A DNA stretch of 35,129 nucleotides from JAOUEA01 sp039933515. Lineage in GTDB: Bacteria; Actinomycetota; UBA4738; HRBIN12. Positions 1 to 6,120 of this stretch are shown piece after piece. Both the position numbers and the translations under genes were made by a program. Location: assembly GCA_039933515.1 (NCBI GenBank), contig JBDTNY010000018.1, forward strand, positions 1 to 35,129, written 5' to 3'. The number at the start of each line of letters is the position of its first letter. Positions within the stretch are counted from its first letter, which is position 1. Below the pieces are notes generated by a model that saw nothing but the letters and a program-made list of their open reading frames with translations, was not told the DNA's origin and searched no databases.

Positions 1-175
1 GGAAGTTCGGGCCGAGCCCGCCGGCGCCGATCGGCGGCCGTGGCGACGGGGCGGGGCCCGGCGTGGCGCGGGTGCATGCCGCGAGGATCGAGCCGGCCGC
101 CGGCACCGTGGCGGCGACCAGGCCGGCCCGGCGGAGGAACGTGCGGCGATCGATCCCAGCGCTCACGTCGCCCAT
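1..175 (-). CDS. Tat-exported lipoprotein, N-terminus only (cut by left edge)
   Basis: The reverse strand opens with ATG at 175 and runs off the left edge, so about 58 codons are visible. The N-terminus holds a twin-arginine motif (DRRTFLRRAGL), a hydrophobic stretch rich in Ala and Val, then LAAC followed by a Thr/Pro-rich linker. That is the layout of a Tat signal joined to a lipobox, predicting export in folded form and lipid anchoring outside the membrane. It lies 40 nt downstream of the SDR gene on the same strand and may be co-transcribed with it. Many actinobacterial solute-binding proteins start this way, and the amine-oxidase-like gene nearby would suit a polyamine binder, but that is a guess because no mature domain is visible. 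Confidence 0.7.
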   Translation of the reverse strand, partial: MGDVSAGIDRRTFLRRAGLVAATVPAAGSILAACTRATPGPAPSPRPPIGAGGLGPNF

Positions 176-215
176 CCTGTCGGACCCGTGGCCGTGACCG
201 CAAGGCACGGACGCC

Positions 216-1028
216 TCACGGTTCGAGGGGCGGCGGCTCCGCGCCGATCCCCCAGGCGTCGGCACCCCCGTCGATCACCACCGTCGTACCAGTGATGTAG
301 GCGGCGCCGGGGGAGGTCAGGAACGCGATCGTCGCACCGACCTCCTCGGCCGAGCCGGCTCGACGAGCCGGCACCATGGCCTCGAACGCCGCGATCGTCT
401 CCTCACCGCCGTACTGCATGAGGCCGTCGGTCCGCACGAGGCCGCACGCCACACAGATCGCTCTGATCCCGAACCGGGACCATTCGATCGACAGGCCCGA
501 CGCCAGGTTCTCGAGCGCCGCCCGGGCCGAGGAGGAATGAGCCATCGTCGGGATCCCGCGACGCGGGCTGAACCCCACGAAGATCACGACTCCTCGTCGA
601 GCGGGGATCATCCACCGGGTCGCGACCTTGTGGGTGACGTCCCACGGCGCGTCGACGTTCAGGCGGTGAACCGCGCGGAACCCCTTGAGCGCGATGTCTT
701 CCGCGGGGGCGGCGAACTGCCCGCCGGCGTTGTTCACGAGCACGTCCACGGCACCGAACCGCTCGCCGACCTCGTCGAGGAAGGCATCGACCTGTTCGGG
801 GTCCCGGACGTCGCAGGTGCGGGCGAGGACGGAGTGCCCCGCCGCCCCGATCTCGGCGCGCACGCCCTCGAGGGGGTCGGGGCGGCGGCCGCAGATCGCC
901 ACCGACGCTCCCGTGCGCGCCAGTTCTCGCGCCACGGCGCGGCCTATCCCGGTGCCCCCGCCGGTGACGATCGCGACCGCGCCCTCGTTGGCGTCCTCGG
1001 CGAGCGGAGACCTGAAGTTGGTCGTCAT
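216..1028 (-). CDS. SDR-family oxidoreductase, PECR-like (trans-2-enoyl-CoA reductase type)
   Basis: The 270-residue protein is a Rossmann-fold short-chain dehydrogenase/reductase. The cofactor loop TGGGTGIG is near residue 22 and the structural NNAG is near residue 99. The usual YxxxK is absent: the equivalent segment reads AHSSSARAALENL, closely matching the HSGAARAG segment of peroxisomal trans-2-enoyl-CoA reductase (PECR) and its bacterial relatives. The later text (IEWSRFGIRA, ITGTTVVIDGG) also fits that group. It is predicted to reduce or oxidise acyl-CoA-like substrates with NAD(P)H in the cytoplasm. A CATACT box ends 7 nt before the ATG, so the message may be nearly leaderless. It could equally be a terpenoid alcohol dehydrogenase; the family is sure, the substrate is not. 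Confidence 0.85.
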   Translation of the reverse strand: MTTNFRSPLAEDANEGAVAIVTGGGTGIGRAVARELARTGASVAICGRRPDPLEGVRAEIGAAGHSVLARTCDVRDPEQVDAFLDEVGERFGAVDVLVNNAGGQFAAPAEDIALKGFRAVHRLNVDAPWDVTHKVATRWMIPARRGVVIFVGFSPRRGIPTMAHSSSARAALENLASGLSIEWSRFGIRAICVACGLVRTDGLMQYGGEETIAAFEAMVPARRAGSAEEVGATIAFLTSPGAAYITGTTVVIDGGADAWGIGAEPPPLEP

Positions 1029-1081
1029 CGAACGCAGTATGGAACACCAGCAACCGAGACCGGATTATCGCCTCGTGGTCG

Positions 1082-1087
1082 TAGGCT
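1082..1087 (+). promoter_or_regulatory. TAGGCT -10 box, leaderless spacing
   Basis: TAGGCT ends exactly 6 nt before the ATG at 1094, which would put the first transcribed base at or beside the start codon. No Shine-Dalgarno sequence lies between. No clear -35 is visible. Confidence 0.55.
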
Positions 1088-1093
1088 AGGGGC

Positions 1094-1360
1094 ATGTTCG
1101 TGTTCGTCCTGATCTTGCTGCTGATCGCCGCGATCTTCGGTGTGCTCGGCGCGGTCCTCAAGTGGACGCTGGTCCTCGTGCTCGTCTCGCTCCTCACCGT
1201 GGCGGTGTTGGGCGCGATCGCCGCGTGGATGGTTCGGCGCCAGTTGCGCGCGCTCCGAGCCGAGGGCTCTGAACAGGTCACGATCCGGCGCGTACTCCGG
1301 CGCGACGCCTCGGCGCCGACGCCCGACCGGCTCCCCGGCGAGCGCGACGATCGGTACTAG
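1094..1360 (+). CDS. small two-helix membrane protein
   Basis: The product has 88 residues. Residues 1-22 and about 24-47 form two hydrophobic helices (FVFVLILLLIAAIFG and TLVLVLVSLLTVAVLGAIAAW), followed by a charged, Arg-rich cytoplasmic tail. I do not recognise a named family. It is probably a small inner-membrane protein. The start is fixed by the TAGGCT box 6 nt upstream. Its TAG stop overlaps the TAG stop of the convergent FAD oxidase in a shared CTAG. The composition and high GC at third positions look coding. Confidence 0.65.
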   Translation: MFVFVLILLLIAAIFGVLGAVLKWTLVLVLVSLLTVAVLGAIAAWMVRRQLRALRAEGSEQVTIRRVLRRDASAPTPDRLPGERDDRY

Positions 1361-2814
1361 GCCCGGCGACCGCGGGCTCGGGCCACGACAAGGTTGCGAA
1401 CCTCACCGGGCGCGTAGCCGACCCGGTCCCTGAGCCATCCGCGCGGGGCGCCGGCATCCTCCCGCAGATCGCCGGACCGCAGCGCCCATCCCGCGGCGCG
1501 TGCAGCGAGGTAGCGGAGGGGCTCCGGTGGCACCTTCGCGATCTCGGGCCCCACCACGGGCAACGACGTCCATCCGTCCTCCACGCCTTGCACTAGCGAC
1601 GCGAGGATCCGCCCGCCCACCATCGTCTGCGACAGCCCGTGACCGCTGAACCCGAGCCCCGCGTGGATGTTGCCCGGCGCGAGCGTCTTGTAGAACGGGA
1701 GGAAGCTCATCGACTGGTCGATCGGGCCGCCCCACGCGTGGCTGAACCTCACGCCTTCGAGCTGCGGGAACAGGTGGATCAAGCCCTCGGCGGCCGCCCG
1801 GGCGACCGCACGATCATGGGTGACCGCCCGCCCGCTCGCCCGCCCGCCAAGGACGACCCCGATCGCCCCGCCGCCGATCGCGATCCTGCCGTCGTCGGTA
1901 GGACGCAGGTAGTACAGGAGCTCTCGCCCGTCGGCGATCCCGACCTGCGAGGTCCACCCGATCTCCTCGAGCCGATCGGGGATCGGGTCGGTCACGACGA
2001 CGTTGTCCACGATCACGGCGAAGCTCCGCCGGAACCCGGGCCACGAGGCCGCCCACGATCCGGTCGTCAGCACCACCTGATCCGGGCGCACGGCGCCACG
2101 CTCGGCACGCACCACGGCCGGGCGGGATCGCTCCATGTCGACCACCTTCGTGCGTTCGAAGATGCGCACGCCGCGCTCGAGGGCCACCCGCCGGAGTCCG
2201 CGGGCGAGCCGAGCCGGCTGCACGATCGCGCCCTCGTCGATCATCCGGGCGGCGACGATCTTCGGGGAATCCGCGATCGCTCTCGCGTCCGCGACCGAGA
2301 TCGGGCGCATCTTCTGTCCGAGCCCGCGCGCCGCGAGGAACTCCGCCGGTCCCTCGCCGCCGGGGCCTTCCTGCCAGACGGCGGTACGGATGCCCATCAG
2401 CCCTTCCCGGTGGTACCAAGCGTCGACGTCATGCGCGGCGAGCCACTCGCCGACTTCCGTCACGGACTCCGCCAGGAGTTGCAGGTAGTGAAGTCCCGCG
2501 TCGTCGCCGAACAACCCGCACACCGCGGGCGCGTCCCACCACGACGACGAGAAGAATCCGCCGTTGCGCCCGCTCGCGCCGCCGCCACAGATGTCTTGTT
2601 CGAGCAGGACGATCCTCATCGTCGGTTCCCGGTGCGACAGCTCCACCGCGGTCCATAGCCCCGCGAAGCCGCCACCGACGATGCACACATCGGCGGCGAC
2701 GTTCGACTCGAGGGGCGGGCACGGCATGCCCGGGTCGGCGGCCAAGGCTTCCTGCAACCAGAAGCTCCGCGCGGAACCCGGATCGGGCAGGTCCATCCGG
2801 CTCCGGCCGCTCAT
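1357..2814 (-). CDS. FAD-dependent amino-acid/amine oxidoreductase (DAO fold)
   Basis: The 485-residue protein has the dinucleotide motif VGGGFAG near residue 44 followed by acidic LLEQD, the flavin-family signature GASGRNGG, and a C-terminal FAD-closing segment (GFSGHGLSQTMVGGRI). This is the DAO superfamily that includes glycine oxidase, DadA and gamma-glutamylputrescine oxidase; the GASGRNGGF form favours the latter branch. It oxidatively deaminates a small amine or amino acid in the cytoplasm. I chose ATG 2814 because it overlaps the stop of the DUF3054 gene as ATGA, implying translational coupling. ATG 2796 is an alternative. The open frame continues far upstream of 2814, but that part is Arg/Pro-rich shadow sequence antisense to neighbours. 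The substrate is unknown. Confidence 0.85.
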   Translation of the reverse strand: MSGRSRMDLPDPGSARSFWLQEALAADPGMPCPPLESNVAADVCIVGGGFAGLWTAVELSHREPTMRIVLLEQDICGGGASGRNGGFFSSSWWDAPAVCGLFGDDAGLHYLQLLAESVTEVGEWLAAHDVDAWYHREGLMGIRTAVWQEGPGGEGPAEFLAARGLGQKMRPISVADARAIADSPKIVAARMIDEGAIVQPARLARGLRRVALERGVRIFERTKVVDMERSRPAVVRAERGAVRPDQVVLTTGSWAASWPGFRRSFAVIVDNVVVTDPIPDRLEEIGWTSQVGIADGRELLYYLRPTDDGRIAIGGGAIGVVLGGRASGRAVTHDRAVARAAAEGLIHLFPQLEGVRFSHAWGGPIDQSMSFLPFYKTLAPGNIHAGLGFSGHGLSQTMVGGRILASLVQGVEDGWTSLPVVGPEIAKVPPEPLRYLAARAAGWALRSGDLREDAGAPRGWLRDRVGYAPGEVRNLVVARARGRRA

Positions 2815-3251
2815 GCCGACCGCCGGCGTGCGGTGCCGAGCCTGGCCGCCACGAGCCGGGCGAGGCCGCGACCGATCGCGAGGAACAGGAGCGTGAAGGA
2901 CAGACCGACCGCGAGGAAGGTGAGGAACGGCGCGATCTCGGAGGGCGAACCGACCCATAGGGACCGGATCACAAGCGCGATCGGCACGGCCACGATCCAC
3001 GTTCGCAGCAGCGTCGCGAAGCCGGGACGCCGATACGTACTGAGGGCAACCGAGACGATCACCCAGGTCCCCAGCAGCGGTACCGCGTTGCGCAGGAAGA
3101 TCTCGACCAACGTGCCTTCGTGATGCGACCGCATCCCCGCGAGCACGAAGGCGACCAGGGCGAGCAGGTCGACCGCCACGATGACCACCGGGGCGCTCCC
3201 GGCCGGCACTGGTCCCCGCGCTGCGGGCGGTCGGGGCTGCGAGATCGACAT
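2811..3251 (-). CDS. DUF3054 family membrane protein
   Basis: The product has 146 residues from ATG 3251, after which four hydrophobic segments alternate with short loops (VVIVAVDLLALVAFVLAG, VPLLGTWVIVSVAL, LLRTWIVAVPIALVI, FLTFLAVGLSFTLLFLAIG). The first helix carrying Asp followed by GMRSHHEG resembles DUF3054, small four-helix proteins common in actinobacteria with no assigned function. The frame extends to 3293, but MSISQ at 3251 avoids a non-membrane, Cys/His-rich extension and leaves room for the divergent deacetylase start. A CATCAT box lies 6-7 nt before it. The stop overlaps the oxidase start by ATGA, so the two are probably translated together. Confidence 0.7.
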   Translation of the reverse strand: MSISQPRPPAARGPVPAGSAPVVIVAVDLLALVAFVLAGMRSHHEGTLVEIFLRNAVPLLGTWVIVSVALSTYRRPGFATLLRTWIVAVPIALVIRSLWVGSPSEIAPFLTFLAVGLSFTLLFLAIGRGLARLVAARLGTARRRSA

Positions 3252-3304
3252 CGATCCATGATGGCAGCCGCACGGATCGGCCGCCTGTGCCACGATGGCC
3301 GCTC

Positions 3305-4366
3305 ATGGCCACCCCGACCTTCCCCGTCGGCGGGTGCCGGATCGCGGCCCTCGCGTGCGTCATCGCGCTTGCGGCCTGCGGCGGCTCCTCGCCCCCCCCG
3401 CCCCCACCCCTCCGTCTGTCCGTCGACGGTGTGATCCGCGAGGTCGCGCCAGGGACCACGCTCAAAGGCCTAGGTTTGCACGCCCACGACGGACGCCTGC
3501 TGTCCGTTTCCGGCAACGTGCTGGACCCGCTCGCCGATCCCGGACGGATCGTCGTGAACGGACATGTGGCGCCACCCCGGAGCCCGCTGCACGATGGGGA
3601 CGCGATCCGTGTCCTCGACGGTGAAACGCGAACCGAGGGCACGCGGAGGATCGTCGCGGAACTCCCGGGGCGGCACGTGGGCAACCCCGAATTCAGCCTG
3701 CGCACGTACCGGATCCGCCAGGTCACCGTCGAGGGACGGCTCAGCGGCGAACCCGTGTCGTTCATCGAGATCCCCCGGGGAACGGGCCGGGCGCCCAAGG
3801 CGGTCGCCCTGACGTTCGACGACGGTCCGTGGCCAAACGCGACCGATCGGGTGCTGGCGATCCTGCGCCGCCTCCACGTGCGCGCCACGTTCTTCATGGT
3901 CGGCCGTCAGGTCGAGGAGTACCCGGAGATCGCCCGGCGGGTCGTCGCTGCGGGCCACGTGATCGGCGATCACTCATTCGATCATCCAGAGGGCTTCGCG
4001 TCGCTGTCCGACGAACGCGTAGGCGCCGAGATCGCCGACACGGCCGCACGCCTCGCCGACCTCGGGGTGGTGCCCACGAGCTTCAGGCCGCCCGGCGGCA
4101 GCTACGACGACGGTGTGGTGGCGGCCGCACGGAGCCAGGGCATGCGCACCGTGCTCTGGGACGTCGATCCCCGCGATTGGGTCTCCGGCGTTCCAGCCAA
4201 GCTGATCGTGTCCAGCGTCCTCCGGCGCGTGGAACCCGGCTCGATCATCCTGCTCCATGACGGAGGGGGCGACGCCCAGCACACGATCAAGGCGCTGCCG
4301 ATTCTGATCCGCGAGCTCAGGCGGCGCGGCTATCGGTTCGTCGCGATCCCCGGGCCGAACGGGTAG
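3305..4366 (+). CDS. polysaccharide deacetylase (CE4) lipoprotein
   Basis: The predicted product has 353 residues. A signal peptide ends in the lipobox ALAAC, then a Pro-rich linker (six prolines encoded by a C-rich tract). Residues of about 35-115 (VDGVIREVAPGTTL, IVVNGHVAPP, LHDGDAIRVLDG) look like a small beta-grasp or DUF348-like domain, by inference. The C-terminal half is a NodB-type deacetylase with TFDDGP, the metal-binding HSFDH, RPPGGSY, DPRDW and LLHD all intact. It should remove acetyl groups from peptidoglycan or an exopolysaccharide outside the membrane. A GTG at 3287 is the alternative start; ATG 3305 gives a cleaner signal peptide. Confidence 0.88.
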   Translation: MATPTFPVGGCRIAALACVIALAACGGSSPPPPPPLRLSVDGVIREVAPGTTLKGLGLHAHDGRLLSVSGNVLDPLADPGRIVVNGHVAPPRSPLHDGDAIRVLDGETRTEGTRRIVAELPGRHVGNPEFSLRTYRIRQVTVEGRLSGEPVSFIEIPRGTGRAPKAVALTFDDGPWPNATDRVLAILRRLHVRATFFMVGRQVEEYPEIARRVVAAGHVIGDHSFDHPEGFASLSDERVGAEIADTAARLADLGVVPTSFRPPGGSYDDGVVAAARSQGMRTVLWDVDPRDWVSGVPAKLIVSSVLRRVEPGSIILLHDGGGDAQHTIKALPILIRELRRRGYRFVAIPGPNG

Positions 4367-4374
4367 GCAGACCG

Positions 4375-4380
4375 TAGGCT
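4375..4380 (+). promoter_or_regulatory. TAGGCT -10 box before the AlkD-like gene
   Basis: TAGGCT ends 6 nt before the ATG at 4387, the same geometry as at 1082-1087. That ATG is out of frame with the main AlkD reading frame, which bears on the frameshift discussed with that gene. Confidence 0.5.
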
Positions 4381-4394
4381 CGGAGCATGGAGCG

Positions 4395-5147
4395 GTGCAC
4401 GCAAGAAGGCGCGCACGACGAACCCAGCGCTCCGGGGCCGGACGACGGGGGTTGGCGCTGAACGCCGCCACGCGCCGGATCGTCGACGAGCTCCGGGCGG
4501 CCGCCGAGCCAGGTCGCAAGACGGGGATGGCGCGCGTCGGCATCCGTGTGGACCACGCCCTGGGCGTAAGCATCCCGCAGTGTCGTCGGATCGCGCGGGG
4601 TCATCGGGGGAACCACGAGCTCGCCCTCGACCTCTGGGCGAGCGGGATCCACGAGGCTCGGATCGTCGCATCGATGATCGATGATCCCGCCAACGCCACC
4701 CTTTCGCAGATGGAACGGTGGGTGGCCGACTTCGATTCGTGGGATGTCTGCGATCAGGTCTGCAGCAACCTGTTCGGTCCGTCGACCCATGTGTACCCAG
4801 CCGCACGAGTTTGGTCGCGTCGCGACGAGGAGTTCGTGCGCCGTGCAGGGTTCACGCTGATCGCCGAACGAGCGGTGCGCGACCGCGTGCACGACGACGC
4901 CTTCTGGCTCGGCTGGCTGCCGGTGATCCACGACGGCGCCACCGACGATCGGAACTACGTGAAGAAGGCCGTGAACTGGGCCCTCCGTCAGATCGGAAAG
5001 CGAGACGTCGTGCTGAACGCCTCGGCGATCGCCGAGGCCGAGCACCTGCTCAAGCTCGGGTCCCCGAGCGCGCGATGGATCGCGCGGGATGCGTTGCGAG
5101 AGCTTCGGAGCGACGCGGTGCGGGCGAGGCTACAGAAGCGCGGCTAG
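4395..5147 (+). CDS. AlkD-like DNA alkylation repeat glycosylase, start region uncertain
   Basis: The main frame encodes a HEAT-like DNA alkylation repeat protein with NAATRRIVDELR, GMARVGI, a central WDVCDQVCSNLFG containing the Trp/Asp positions used by AlkD, and YVKKAVNWALRQIG. It should excise N3/N7-alkylated purines in the cytoplasm. Length from about residue 20 (231 residues) matches the family. The first 20 codons from GTG 4395 are Arg-rich and read like a wrong frame. The other frame from ATG 4387, 6 nt after a TAGGCT box, encodes an ordinary acidic N-terminus but stops at 4461. One extra G in the G5 run at 4447-4451 would join the two. TTG 4452 is another possible start. The stop shares CTAG with the convergent F420 enzyme. 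Confidence 0.8.
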   Translation: MHARRRARRTQRSGAGRRGLALNAATRRIVDELRAAAEPGRKTGMARVGIRVDHALGVSIPQCRRIARGHRGNHELALDLWASGIHEARIVASMIDDPANATLSQMERWVADFDSWDVCDQVCSNLFGPSTHVYPAARVWSRRDEEFVRRAGFTLIAERAVRDRVHDDAFWLGWLPVIHDGATDDRNYVKKAVNWALRQIGKRDVVLNASAIAEAEHLLKLGSPSARWIARDALRELRSDAVRARLQKRG

Positions 5148-6052
5148 CCTGCGAACATCGCGGAGGCGAGCTCCCCGTACGCCGGCAGGCACAGCTCGCC
5201 GTCCTCGCCCGAGACGAACTGCACGCAGACGTGGTCGGCCCCGGCGTCGAGATGCTCACGTACCCGCGCCGCGATCGCGTCGACGTCGCCCCATGCGATC
5301 GTGGCATCGATCAGCCGGTCGCTGCCACGTCCGGCGACATCGGCGTCGTCGAAGCCGTGTCGCAGCAGGTTCTTCGCGTAGTTCGGAAGGTCCAGGTAGT
5401 GGACCGCCCAGCCGCGGGCCACCTCCCGGGCGCGGACCGGGTCGGACTCGAGCACGGCCGTGAGCTCCACGGCGAGCACGGTGTCGGGACCGAGCGCCGC
5501 GCGAGCGTGCTCCGTGTGTTCCACGGGCACGAAGTAGGAATGCGCGCCTAGCGCCCGCTCCCGCGACAGCTGCAGCATCCCGTCCGCGAGGGCAGCCAAC
5601 AGGCGAGGGACCGGAATCTCGGGCGCCCACCCCCACGGCGTCGCGTCCATCCGGTCGAGATAGTCGCGCATCCGTGCGAGCGGCCGATCCCACGCGATCC
5701 CACGCGACTCGGTCGAGTACTCGTGCCCGACGCCGATCCCCAGCACTGCCCGTCCCGGATGGGCGTCGGAGATCGTGCGGCCGCCTTGGGCCATCACCTC
5801 AGGTTGTCTCGCCGTGATGTTCGCGATACCCGACGCGACGGTCATGCGGCTCGTCGCCGAGAGCAGCAGCGACAGATGGGCGAACACGTCCCGCGACGAC
5901 GACCCCTCGGGCACCCAGATCGTTCGGTAGCCCAGGGTCTCGAGCTCACCAACCTGCGAGCGCACCGTGTCCGCGGGCCGCGCATCGAATGCGAAGGTCC
6001 ACGCCCCGATCCGGCCGAGCCGCTCCCGAAGCGCGTCGTGCTCCGTCGTCAT
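5144..6052 (-). CDS. LLM-class F420-dependent oxidoreductase (TIGR03620-like)
   Basis: The 302-residue protein is a luciferase-like TIM barrel, with RIGAWTFAFDARPA, LGYRTIWVPEGSSSRDVFAHL, VASGIANITARQPE, GRAVLGIGVGHEYS and, near the end, AGADHVCVQF. This ordering fits the MSMEG_4141-type probable F420-dependent oxidoreductases (TIGR03620). It should use coenzyme F420 for hydride transfer to an unknown substrate in the cytoplasm. The start ATG 6052 sits 6 nt after a TAGCGT box, so the mRNA is probably leaderless. A strong hairpin at 6073-6103 separates it from mmpL upstream. The 3' end overlaps the AlkD-like gene by CTAG. Confidence 0.85.
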   Translation of the reverse strand: MTTEHDALRERLGRIGAWTFAFDARPADTVRSQVGELETLGYRTIWVPEGSSSRDVFAHLSLLLSATSRMTVASGIANITARQPEVMAQGGRTISDAHPGRAVLGIGVGHEYSTESRGIAWDRPLARMRDYLDRMDATPWGWAPEIPVPRLLAALADGMLQLSRERALGAHSYFVPVEHTEHARAALGPDTVLAVELTAVLESDPVRAREVARGWAVHYLDLPNYAKNLLRHGFDDADVAGRGSDRLIDATIAWGDVDAIAARVREHLDAGADHVCVQFVSGEDGELCLPAYGELASAMFAG

Positions 6053-6058
6053 GCTGGC

Positions 6059-6064
6059 ACGCTA
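6059..6064 (-). promoter_or_regulatory. TAGCGT -10 box for the F420 oxidoreductase
   Basis: On the reverse strand TAGCGT is followed by 6 nt (gccagc) and then the ATG at 6052, matching leaderless spacing. Confidence 0.5.
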
Positions 6065-6072
6065 CACGACGC

Positions 6073-6103
6073 GAAGGAGGGGGCCGCGCCGGCCCCCTCC
6101 TTC
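6073..6103 (-). terminator. strong GC-rich hairpin ending the mmpL transcript
   Basis: A perfect 13-bp stem (GAAGGAGGGGGCC, 6073-6085, with its complement at 6091-6103) closes a 5-nt loop, 18 nt beyond the mmpL stop. No U-tract follows, as is common in high-GC lineages. It insulates mmpL from the F420 oxidoreductase gene downstream. Confidence 0.75.
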
Positions 6104-6120
6104 GTCGCGTTCCAGTGCTC

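Noticed and set aside
216..1028. Missing YxxxK in the SDR, suggesting a dead enzyme
   Set aside because: The HSSSARAALENL segment matches the normal HSGAARAG form of PECR-like reductases, so the absence is a family trait.
3393..3410. C-rich homopolymer in the deacetylase gene as a frameshift
   Set aside because: The frame continues cleanly through it as a proline linker into an intact catalytic domain.
2815..3897. Long 5' extension of the FAD oxidase frame to 3897 (846 codons)
   Set aside because: The extension is Arg/Pro-rich, antisense to the deacetylase and DUF3054 genes, and the real start overlaps the DUF3054 stop at 2814.
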